Positions 1 to 5,076 of a DNA stretch of 6,578 bases are shown here, in pieces; positions within the stretch are counted from its first letter, which is position 1, and each line of letters opens with the position of its first letter. A program made the position numbers and the translations under genes. The notes under the pieces were generated by a model. It was not told where the DNA came from. It saw only the letters and a program-made list of their open reading frames with translations, and did no database searches. The DNA lies in contig CALKUJ010000333.1 in NCBI GenBank assembly GCA_937996825.1, positions 1 to 6,578 on the forward strand, written 5' to 3'. The stretch is from an uncultured Polynucleobacter sp. Its GTDB lineage: Bacteria; Pseudomonadota; Gammaproteobacteria; Burkholderiales; Burkholderiaceae.

Positions 1-777
1 GACTCCAGCGGCATCGTGTCGTGGCGCTTCTTCAGCGCCAAGTCTGACTATGAATTTGTGGAATGGGACTTTTCTGCCCAAGGCGACAACGCCAATGCCC
101 AAGAAGCTGCCACCTTGTTTGGCATCCTTCAGGACATGGGTAAAGAAGCCTACACAGCGGTGTACGACCAGTTAGGCGCCATTGCCTGTCGCATTTTGGT
201 GCCGGGCTATTCAGAGGTTTACCCCGTTGAAGATTTGATTTGGGATAACACCAACAAAGCGCTGCTGTTTCGCGAAGACATTCTCAACCTACACCGCTTA
301 GACGATGCCAGTTTGTCTGCCCTGCTCGATCGCTTGGAAAACAATGAGCTCGATGAGTATCTAGACATTGCCACCTTGATCGGCATCGAATTTGATGAGA
401 ACACCGAGTGGGGCCAACTCACTGTGCTTGAGCTGAAGTTGCTGGTTCACTTAGCCTTGGCGCAGTTTGAAGAAGCCCAAGACTTGGTAGGTGCCTTCTT
501 GCAATACAACGACAACACAGTTGAGCGTAAATTGTTTTACCAAGCGCTGAACGTGGTGCTAGAGGTTCACCTCGATCCAGACCTAGAGCTGCAAGACTAC
601 GTGCACAATTTCCGTCGGATGTTTGGCAATGATCGGATGGATGCGGTGATAGGTTCAGTCGAAGGCACGGTTCGTTTTTACGGACTCACGCCTACGAGCA
701 TGAAACTTGAAGGCCTAGACAGGCACCACCGGCTGATCGACAGCTACCGGAAATTGCACACTGCGCGTGCAAATTAG
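1..777 (+). CDS. ycaO: YcaO-type protein, C-terminal part (5' end outside window)
   Basis: The frame is open from base 1 (Asp-Ser-Ser-Gly-Ile-Val) to TAG at 775-777, giving 258 residues. The GTG at 16 is only an internal Val codon. The stretch reading PGYSEVYPVEDLIWDNTNKA, the following ALLFREDILNLHRL and the terminal DRHHRLIDSYRKLH match my memory of the C-terminal half of E. coli YcaO (about 586 aa). The N-terminal ATP-binding YcaO domain therefore lies to the left of the window. The visible part is helical, acidic and Leu-rich, consistent with the TPR-like C-terminal domain of this subgroup; there is no proline-rich PxPxP tail of the azoline-forming type. In E. coli, YcaO has been linked to beta-methylthiolation of ribosomal protein S12 by RimO; applying that role here is inference. 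Codons are more GC-rich than in the genes to the right. It converges on the protease gene. Confidence 0.88.
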   Translation, partial: DSSGIVSWRFFSAKSDYEFVEWDFSAQGDNANAQEAATLFGILQDMGKEAYTAVYDQLGAIACRILVPGYSEVYPVEDLIWDNTNKALLFREDILNLHRLDDASLSALLDRLENNELDEYLDIATLIGIEFDENTEWGQLTVLELKLLVHLALAQFEEAQDLVGAFLQYNDNTVERKLFYQALNVVLEVHLDPDLELQDYVHNFRRMFGNDRMDAVIGSVEGTVRFYGLTPTSMKLEGLDRHHRLIDSYRKLHTARAN

Positions 778-879
778 GCTGCTAAAAAACTGCATATATA
801 AAAACTGGCTCGCGTTTGCCCCTTTGACCACTGGGATCAGCTCTTGCATAAGTAGCGATCGGGGCTCCGTCTGCGTTGA

Positions 880-1968
880 TCAGCTCTGTGAAGTCATTGC
901 CAGCCCCTTAGGCAAGCAATCCGGACACTTCTCTGGTGAATTGACTGCACGTGTGAATTTGGGCAACTCACCCATGAACTCTGAAGGTGACAGTTCAAAG
1001 TTATGCGACAGCAATAAAGAGATAAAACCAGACACCAAGGGCGCCGCATAACTAGTACCTACACCTCGGGCTGCAGCTAAAGGAACTTCATCGCCTTTGA
1101 AGTTGGTATCGAACGAGGCAACTTTCAACTTATTTGACTGCCATGGTGTATTTCCATGTAAATTTTTACCACCGCCAGGTGCATAAATGACCGTTCTTGC
1201 ATCAAGTGCAGAGTAATTTTCAATATTGTTCTCAGCATCTACAGCGCCAACTGAGATCACACCACTGCAATTGGCAGGCTCTGCCATTTTTTTTCCAAAC
1301 GTATTGCCTACGGCCGCAACCACAAAAATATTTATCTTTATCAATCGATCGACTAAACCTTGCAAATCTGTGCCACATACATGTTTGCCACCAGAAAAAC
1401 TCAAATTAATGATTCGTGCTGGATACGGATTAGTCGGCATCCCTGAGACAGTCAGGCCAGCGGCCCAAGCCATTGAATCTAACAAGTCAGCACGTGTCAT
1501 TTGACATGCTCCGAAAAGGCGAATCGGTAAAATTTTTGCGCTTGGATTCACACCTCGTACACCATCTCGGCCATTTCCAGCAATCAAGCTAGAAACCTCA
1601 GTTCCATGTGTACGGAAGCTTCCTGATGTGACACGTTCGCCGCATTTGGTATCACGCGGATCCGGAGAGTAATCTGCAGATCGACCTCCACGTAAATTCA
1701 TTGGTGCAGACAACATGTCATAACCGGGGAGCAATCTTCCTTCTAAGCTGGGATGACCATTCAAAATGCCACTGTCGATCACCGCAACCACAACCTCATG
1801 CGGACCAGGCTTTATCGCCGCTGTGTTTATGGATGAAGGTGCGATGGCTGTAGAAGGATTTAAAGAACCAAGATGCCACGGCAATTCCTCTGCACCCACC
1901 GTAAATGATGTCAACACCAAGCCTATTGCAATGAGACATTCACGGGTACGACGCGATGATGTAAGCAC
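880..1968 (-). CDS. Secreted subtilisin-like serine protease (S8), probably frameshifted near the C-terminus
   Basis: The 362-residue product carries the full S8 catalytic set: Asp65 in VAVIDSGI, His121 in HGTEVSSLIAGNG, oxyanion Asn222 in AAVGN and Ser306 in GTSYAAPLVSG. Residues 1-26 form a signal peptide (Arg-rich start, hydrophobic CLIAIGLVL core, likely cut after VGA), so the enzyme should be exported. Only about 38 residues separate that cut from the catalytic Asp, too few for an I9-type propeptide. Six Cys in the mature part (109, 155, 198, 234, 348, 351) suggest disulfides. Start choice: the frame has no ATG before residue 85. A TTG at 1977 sits directly against AAGG, whereas the GTG at 1968 has AAGG (1978-1981) 9 nt upstream, so I chose the GTG. 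The stop at 882-880 follows an out-of-character MTSQS ending. A one-base shift in the G-run at 904-907 opens 40 further sensible codons to a TAG at 784-782. The gene converges on ycaO and diverges from the small membrane protein gene. Substrate unknown. Confidence 0.88.
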   Translation of the reverse strand: MLTSSRRTRECLIAIGLVLTSFTVGAEELPWHLGSLNPSTAIAPSSINTAAIKPGPHEVVVAVIDSGILNGHPSLEGRLLPGYDMLSAPMNLRGGRSADYSPDPRDTKCGERVTSGSFRTHGTEVSSLIAGNGRDGVRGVNPSAKILPIRLFGACQMTRADLLDSMAWAAGLTVSGMPTNPYPARIINLSFSGGKHVCGTDLQGLVDRLIKINIFVVAAVGNTFGKKMAEPANCSGVISVGAVDAENNIENYSALDARTVIYAPGGGKNLHGNTPWQSNKLKVASFDTNFKGDEVPLAAARGVGTSYAAPLVSGFISLLLSHNFELSPSEFMGELPKFTRAVNSPEKCPDCLPKGLAMTSQS

Positions 1969-2019
1969 AGAAATCAACCTTATCTAAAGACATCCAGCAA
2001 GATTGCTTTTGCCGAACGA

Positions 2020-2048
2020 ATGTTAGATTTGTCAATTTAAACCTTCAA
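2020..2048 (-). promoter_or_regulatory. Possible sigma-70 promoter of the protease gene
   Basis: On the minus strand TTGAAG (2048-2043) and TAACAT (2025-2020) are separated by 17 nt. Each matches the sigma-70 consensus at four of six positions. Transcription would start near 2013, leaving a leader of about 45 nt before the GTG start. The match is modest and the region is AT-rich, so chance is a real alternative. Confidence 0.28.
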
Positions 2049-2092
2049 TTCCATCAATATGGTTATTTTCAAAAACCCTTGTTTCCATTTGG

Positions 2093-2113
2093 CACATCGA
2101 ATAATTTGATGTG
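2093..2113. promoter_or_regulatory. Operator-like palindrome between divergent genes
   Basis: CACATCGAA and TTTGATGTG form a 9-position inverted repeat around the 3-nt centre TAA, with one non-Watson-Crick position (G opposite T). It lies about 125 nt upstream of the protease start and 84 nt upstream of the small membrane protein start, in a divergent intergenic region where a shared regulator could bind. It has no T-tract and so is not a terminator. The binding protein is unknown and the function is inferred from symmetry and position only. Confidence 0.3.
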
Positions 2114-2196
2114 AGTTGTTAAGGTCTCGAATTTATCAATTTTTGAAATTTGCACTCTCAAAGAAAGTAATCACTTTTTAGAGCAAAATTTGGAAT

Positions 2197-2367
2197 ATGA
2201 AAAAGCTACCTGTGATTCATTTGAGCCAGTTGGTGCCATTTGCATTAACTCTTGCAGCCATTGGCTTTTGCTTGATGCAAACCGATGATTGGAAAAACGT
2301 GGGTGCGATCGTTTTCTCCGTTGGACTGCTACCCCCTGCCTTGATGATTTCAAGATTGAAAGACTGA
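2197..2367 (+). CDS. Small two-helix membrane protein, 56 aa, function unknown
   Basis: The frame runs from ATG at 2197 to TGA at 2365-2367; an in-frame TAG at 2179-2181 makes this ATG the only ATG start. The product begins MKKLPVIHLSQLVPFALTLA. It has a hydrophobic segment at about residues 11-27, a short polar turn with MQTDDWKN, a second hydrophobic segment at about 35-51 with a Pro-Pro pair, and a basic tail ISRLKD. This is a helical-hairpin inner-membrane topology, probably with both ends cytoplasmic given the Lys/Arg near each end. The ribosome binding site is weak (TTGGAAT just before the ATG). A perfect hairpin terminator begins 12 nt after the stop codon, which supports a real transcribed gene. 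It is divergent from the protease gene. I do not recognise the family. It could be a small membrane-stress or regulatory protein, but nothing in the sequence decides this. Confidence 0.6.
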   Translation: MKKLPVIHLSQLVPFALTLAAIGFCLMQTDDWKNVGAIVFSVGLLPPALMISRLKD

Positions 2368-2379
2368 ACTCGCAAAAGA

Positions 2380-2414
2380 AAAACCCCGTTCATACGATGT
2401 ATGAACGGGGTTTT
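2380..2414. terminator. Perfect bidirectional hairpin terminator
   Basis: A 16-bp perfect stem (AAAACCCCGTTCATAC against GTATGAACGGGGTTTT) closes a 3-nt loop GAT. On the plus strand it ends in TTTT, 12 nt after the small membrane protein's stop. On the minus strand the T-tract is better (TTTTTCTTTT), and the stem begins 9 nt beyond a tRNA-like CCA end. It may originally have terminated a minus-strand tRNA gene. Confidence 0.9.
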
Positions 2415-2423
2415 CAATTTTGC

Positions 2424-2442
2424 TGGCGGAGCGGAGGGATTC
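2424..2442 (-). other. tRNA 3'-end fragment (tRNA-Asp-like), candidate att-site scar
   Basis: The plus strand reads TGGCGGAGCGGAGGGATTC. Its complement ends in TCCGCTCCGCCA, that is a tRNA acceptor 3' strand CCGCTCC, discriminator G73 and CCA. The usual bacterial tRNA-Asp starts GGAGCGG and ends with this string, and G73 is an Asp identity element. The match extends into the T-arm with one missing base and one substitution, and then stops before the T-stem 5' strand; no anticodon arm or D-arm is present. The fragment therefore cannot be a functional tRNA. A 3' tRNA piece followed by the tRNA's terminator is what integration of a mobile element at a tRNA gene leaves behind. The tRNA identity is from memory of the family; the integration history is inference. 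Confidence 0.5.
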
Positions 2443-2496
2443 ACATCATCCACCAAGAACTTTATAAACACTAGGTTTTTGAATTTCTATAAATCC

Positions 2497-2518
2497 AAAT
2501 ACCAACAAAAATACCAAC
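2497..2518. repeat. Tandem 10-bp direct repeat, possible integrase arm sites
   Basis: AAATACCAAC occurs at 2497-2506 and again at 2509-2518, a period of 12 bp. On the minus strand this is GTTGGTATTT twice. Short direct repeats of this sort, 50-150 bp from a tRNA-derived core, resemble the arm-type sites bound by P4-like tyrosine integrases. The repeat itself is certain; the integrase link is inference from its position about 55 bp from the tRNA 3'-end fragment. Confidence 0.5.
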
Positions 2519-2756
2519 TAATAACTTTACTTAGAAATCTGAAACTATTTACGCTCAGGCTCCAAGCCCAGAACAACACAAGTCGTAAATCAAGTAGTAC
2601 ATCTAGTTGCTCTCGCCCCTAAGTAAAAAGATAGGGACAATGAAAAATCCTCTGCCTTCACAACGACCCACTGATCTTTTAGGAAGGGAGAGGACTCTGG
2701 CTCGGTATCTCTGACTTGGCATCCCCCCATATCTGTAGACACCTATTTCAACTCTC

Positions 2757-2785
2757 AAAAAGAAAAGAAGGTAAAACGAACCTTC
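2757..2785 (-). terminator. Weak hairpin with T-tract, minus strand
   Basis: On the minus strand GAAGGT pairs with ACCTTC around a 7-nt loop (2785-2767) and is followed by TTTTCTTTTT. The stem is only 6 bp. It could be a back-up terminator for read-through from tRNA-His or the end of a short unrecognised minus-strand RNA. Confidence 0.3.
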
Positions 2786-2860
2786 AGTACAGCCCCTCCG
2801 TTCCTGTTGCCTATCTAGGCAAATGGCGGGTTGCGAGCATCTAATTCCGAAAAAACCTAC

Positions 2861-2886
2861 TTTTTGGGAATTCATATTCCCAAAAA
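2861..2886. repeat. 11-bp inverted repeat next to the tRNA-His terminator
   Basis: TTTTTGGGAAT (2861-2871) and ATTCCCAAAAA (2876-2886) are perfect complements around TCAT. The right arm shares its A-run with the T-tract of the tRNA-His terminator, so on the minus strand two hairpins lie back to back. It has no T-tract of its own in a position that would make it an ordinary terminator. Confidence 0.55.
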
Positions 2887-2915
2887 AAATGCAGGCTCCC
2901 TAGCTGGGAACCCGC
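2882..2915 (-). terminator. Terminator after tRNA-His
   Basis: On the minus strand GCGGGTTCCC pairs with GGGAGCCTGC around a 5-nt loop; two G-U wobbles pair only in the minus-strand RNA, which shows the direction of use. An uninterrupted run of eight Ts follows one base later. The stem starts 8 nt after the tRNA CCA end. Confidence 0.88.
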
Positions 2916-2923
2916 ATAAATAC

Positions 2924-3000
2924 TGGGGTGGCTGATGGGGCTCGAACCCACGACAACAGGAATCACAATCCTGGACTCTACCAACTGAGCTACAGCCACC
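2924..3000 (-). tRNA. tRNA-His (GTG anticodon)
   Basis: The 77-nt minus-strand sequence begins GGTGGCTGTAGCTCAGTTGG and ends with the encoded CCA. It folds as a full cloverleaf: the acceptor pairs perfectly, including the histidine-specific extra G-1 opposite C73, and the T-loop is TTCGAGC. Anticodon GTG lies at 2966-2964, flanked by T33 and A37. Apart from a few compensated changes it is close to E. coli tRNA-His. The D-loop reads AGTTGGTA, so U20 is present as a potential dihydrouridine site. It starts 14 nt after the dusA stop on the same strand and is followed by its own terminator, so it is probably processed at least partly from the dusA transcript. Confidence 0.98.
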
Positions 3001-3014
3001 GTAGAGAAATAAGA

Positions 3015-4097
3015 TTATAACCTGTCCTGATCGTCATGTTCAACATACATTCTGAGCTCTCGATTGGCATCCTCAAAAAAGGCACGGATGTCTTGCTCCG
3101 TCTTGACTGCGCCCAGTAAACGATAGTCTGATAACTTCCGGCGCCATTGCTTTGAACCACCTTTACCATGGGCCAAGCCCAGAATATGACGAGTGATAGC
3201 AGCCATGTGAAAGACTTGATTGCTTGCTGCACAATGCTTCAACCAGCGAGTACATTGGCCAATCAATTCTTCTGTGATTCGATTCCATTGATCAACCCCA
3301 AAAAAGTGGCCAAAAGCTTGGCCCTCGGTTGATAACATCTCATCCCAATCCAACATGATTCCTGGTGTGTGATAAGCCGCTCTACCAATCATGAATCCAT
3401 CAAAATCATTCCAATGGCGAGCAATATCCCCATTGTTTTCTAAACCACCATTGAGCAAAACTTTTAGATGCGGGAAATGTTTTTGAGCATCCAAGCGCAA
3501 TTGCTTAGCGATTTCGTAACGCAATGGTGGAACAGTCCGATTTTCTTTTGGCGAAAGCCCCTTCAAAATAGCATTACGCGCATGAATGGTGACTTGACTA
3601 GCTCCTGCTTCAGCAACTTTACAAATGAAATCTAAAGTGAATTGATAGTCCTGTTGATTATCTTGAACGTTCATTTCATTCAAGCCAATACGATGCTTCA
3701 CAGTGATAGGCAAATCAACCGCATCTACCATGGCCCTCACACAGTCTGCAACCAAATCAGGCTCAGCCATCAGACAAGCACCAAATGATCCACGCTGCAC
3801 CCTTTCTGAAGGACAGCCACAATTCAAGTCAACTTCATCATAGCCCCACTGCTGCGCCAACTTGGCTGAAGTGGCCAGGTCTTGCGGCTCGCTTCCGCCC
3901 AATTGCAGAACAACTGGGTGCTGAACCTCATCAAAATCAAGATGTCTTGGAACATCTCCATGAATCAAAGCACCAGTGGTGACCATTTCACTATATAGAA
4001 CAGTTTGCTTGGTAAGGCTTCGATGAAATGTTCGGCACTGACGATCAGTCCAATCCATCATTGGAGCAACTGCTAAGCGCTTGGAGTTATTTGACAT
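3015..4097 (-). CDS. dusA: tRNA-dihydrouridine synthase A
   Basis: A 360-residue FMN- and NADPH-dependent enzyme that reduces uridine at positions 20/20a of tRNA D-loops. Visible features are the FMN-binding start APMMDWTDRQCR (residues 11-22), the catalytic Cys95 in LNCGCPSERVQ followed by the DusA-type GSFGACLM, Lys134 in TVKHRIG, the IHAR motif with His172 followed by LKGLSPKENR (typical of DusA rather than DusB/C), NGG at 216-218 and GRA at 238-240. The C-terminal helical tRNA-binding part contains TRHILGLAHGKGGSKQWRRKLSD. Length is normal for DusA or slightly long. The ATG lies 9 nt after the stop of the pseudouridine synthase gene, with only a GAG in front of it, so translation is probably coupled. 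tRNA-His follows 14 nt downstream. dusA is a known insertion target for genomic islands, but its ends are intact here. Confidence 0.97.
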   Translation of the reverse strand: MSNNSKRLAVAPMMDWTDRQCRTFHRSLTKQTVLYSEMVTTGALIHGDVPRHLDFDEVQHPVVLQLGGSEPQDLATSAKLAQQWGYDEVDLNCGCPSERVQRGSFGACLMAEPDLVADCVRAMVDAVDLPITVKHRIGLNEMNVQDNQQDYQFTLDFICKVAEAGASQVTIHARNAILKGLSPKENRTVPPLRYEIAKQLRLDAQKHFPHLKVLLNGGLENNGDIARHWNDFDGFMIGRAAYHTPGIMLDWDEMLSTEGQAFGHFFGVDQWNRITEELIGQCTRWLKHCAASNQVFHMAAITRHILGLAHGKGGSKQWRRKLSDYRLLGAVKTEQDIRAFFEDANRELRMYVEHDDQDRL

Positions 4098-4106
4098 CTC
4101 GTGATT

Positions 4107-5003
4107 TTATAGTTGAAGGGCTTGTTGAGATAAAAAACAATGATCATGACCAGTGACTGGGTCAACAAAACTCAATTCTTTGGCCAATAACTGGAGAGGT
4201 TGAGTGAAATCTTTACCAGTAACCACATGTGGCTTTAAAACAGGATAGATCTGATCGTGTTTGATAGGTAAACCTAAGGCACTCATATGAAGTCTTAATT
4301 GGTGTTTCTTTCCTGTGCCCAAGAGTAGTTTGTACTTTGCCCACGAACCATTGACCTCTAACAGTTCAATTGTGCTCTCCGAGTTGGGCTCTCCAGAAAC
4401 TTCCTGCATCTGAATAAAAACATCAGATTCTTCAATTCTGCTTTGATAGTGAATTGGGAACCGATTCTTTAGATCATCTTTATATGGGGCAATCGCTTCA
4501 TATACTTTTTTTACTGCCCTATCCCTGAACAAGGCTTGATAGGCATTTCTGTCCTCAGGAAGTTTTGAGAAGGCCACCAGGCCCGCAGTCTCTCGATCAA
4601 TACGATGAATCGGACTGAGAGTTTCCAGGCCAGTTAATTTCTTCAGTCGGACCAATAAGGTTTCTTCTAAATAATGACCGCCTGGAGTAACAGGTAAAAA
4701 ATGAGGTTTATCTGCAATCAATAAATGATCATCTTGGTAAATGATTTGTTCTTTAAAAGGAATGTGTTCCTCTTCTTGAACTCTCTTGAAGTAATAGATA
4801 AATGTATTCGATTGATAAGGAGAAGAGACATCAAGGGTGATTCGATCAGCATCAAATACCAAGCCATCATTCAAGCGCGAGACCCACTCATCTTCAGAGA
4901 TAGCGGGAAATTGATGAATTAAAAAATCCAAGACCGTCTGATGATTTAGATCATTCTGCGGTAAAAAGACTTTACTGGGTGAAATGCCAGATTTGCTATT
5001 CAT
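4107..5003 (-). CDS. RluA-family pseudouridine synthase
   Basis: This 298-residue protein should convert uridine to pseudouridine in rRNA or tRNA. The catalytic motif is HRIDRETAGL at 133-142 with Asp136 as the nucleophile. Other family motifs are the substrate-pocket strand IIYQDDHLLIADKP (87-100), KKVYEA (165-170), and the C-terminal GTGKKHQLRLHMSALGLPI (229-247). The N-terminal 80 residues look like a divergent S4-type RNA-binding region. Subfamily cannot be fixed: HRIDRETAG and the PVTPGGHYLEETLL stretch fit the general COG0564 group better than RluC/RluD, and the target RNA is unknown. The ATG at 5003 has no clear Shine-Dalgarno sequence. A terminator hairpin ends only 17 nt upstream, leaving little room for a promoter of its own. 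It is the first gene of a unit with dusA and tRNA-His. Confidence 0.93.
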   Translation of the reverse strand: MNSKSGISPSKVFLPQNDLNHQTVLDFLIHQFPAISEDEWVSRLNDGLVFDADRITLDVSSPYQSNTFIYYFKRVQEEEHIPFKEQIIYQDDHLLIADKPHFLPVTPGGHYLEETLLVRLKKLTGLETLSPIHRIDRETAGLVAFSKLPEDRNAYQALFRDRAVKKVYEAIAPYKDDLKNRFPIHYQSRIEESDVFIQMQEVSGEPNSESTIELLEVNGSWAKYKLLLGTGKKHQLRLHMSALGLPIKHDQIYPVLKPHVVTGKDFTQPLQLLAKELSFVDPVTGHDHCFLSQQALQL

Positions 5004-5020
5004 GACTAGGATTCTAATGA

Positions 5021-5050
5021 CAACAAAGCCGCACTGATGCGGCTTTGTTG
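5021..5050 (-). terminator. Hairpin terminator after typA
   Basis: CAACAAAGCCGCA (5021-5033) pairs perfectly with TGCGGCTTTGTTG (5038-5050), a 13-bp stem with a 4-nt loop. It lies 26 nt past the typA stop and 17 nt before the pseudouridine synthase ATG. On the minus strand the sequence after the GC part is CTTTGTTGTCATT, a broken T-tract, so termination may be incomplete. Confidence 0.8.
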
Positions 5051-5076
5051 ATCTTACCTCGGTTCAATGATGCTCA

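Larger units (their letters stand above)
2415..2881. other. Gene-free junction region between accessory and core blocks
   Basis: No frame here is convincing as protein: the longer open frames are low-complexity or antisense and lack a credible start, ribosome binding site or domain. The stretch holds the tRNA 3'-end fragment, a tandem 10-bp repeat, a weak minus-strand hairpin with T-tract, a small TTGCC/GGCAA hairpin near 2807-2822 and an 11-bp inverted repeat at 2861-2886. Base composition is AT-rich to about 2560 and mixed afterwards. I see no integrase, transposase or recognisable RNA family. Confidence 0.6.

Noticed and set aside
835..887. 10-bp direct repeat GATCAGCTCT at 835-844 and 878-887
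   Set aside because: It lies within the probable coding tail of the protease and shows no flanking target-site or element structure, so chance is sufficient.
767..1051. 94-residue plus-strand frame overlapping the ycaO end and antisense to the protease
   Set aside because: It is a shadow of the protease gene, whose catalytic motifs fix the true strand.
1226..1504. Plus-strand frame inside the protease gene
   Set aside because: Antisense shadow of conserved S8 protease sequence.
2217..2471. 84-residue minus-strand open frame across the small membrane gene, the terminator and the tRNA-like fragment
   Set aside because: It runs through a perfect terminator and antisense to a better-supported gene, starts outside any ribosome binding site and has no recognisable domain.
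2640..2714. 24-codon plus-strand frame beginning MKNPLPSQRPTDLL with AGGGA in front
   Set aside because: The Shine-Dalgarno-like AGGGA is only 2 nt from the ATG, the peptide leads to no downstream gene, and frames this short are common by chance.
2603..2875. 90-residue minus-strand open frame in the junction region
   Set aside because: The composition is unnatural (rich in Arg, Gly and Cys), no domain is visible, and it lies just past the tRNA-His terminator without a promoter or ribosome binding site. A decayed transposase fragment was considered, but no motif supports it.
2424..3000. Reading the 2424 fragment as a duplicated 3' end of the nearby tRNA-His
   Set aside because: The tRNA-His 3' end reads TGGGGTGGCTGATGGGG on the plus strand and does not match TGGCGGAGCGGAGGG, so the fragment comes from a different tRNA.
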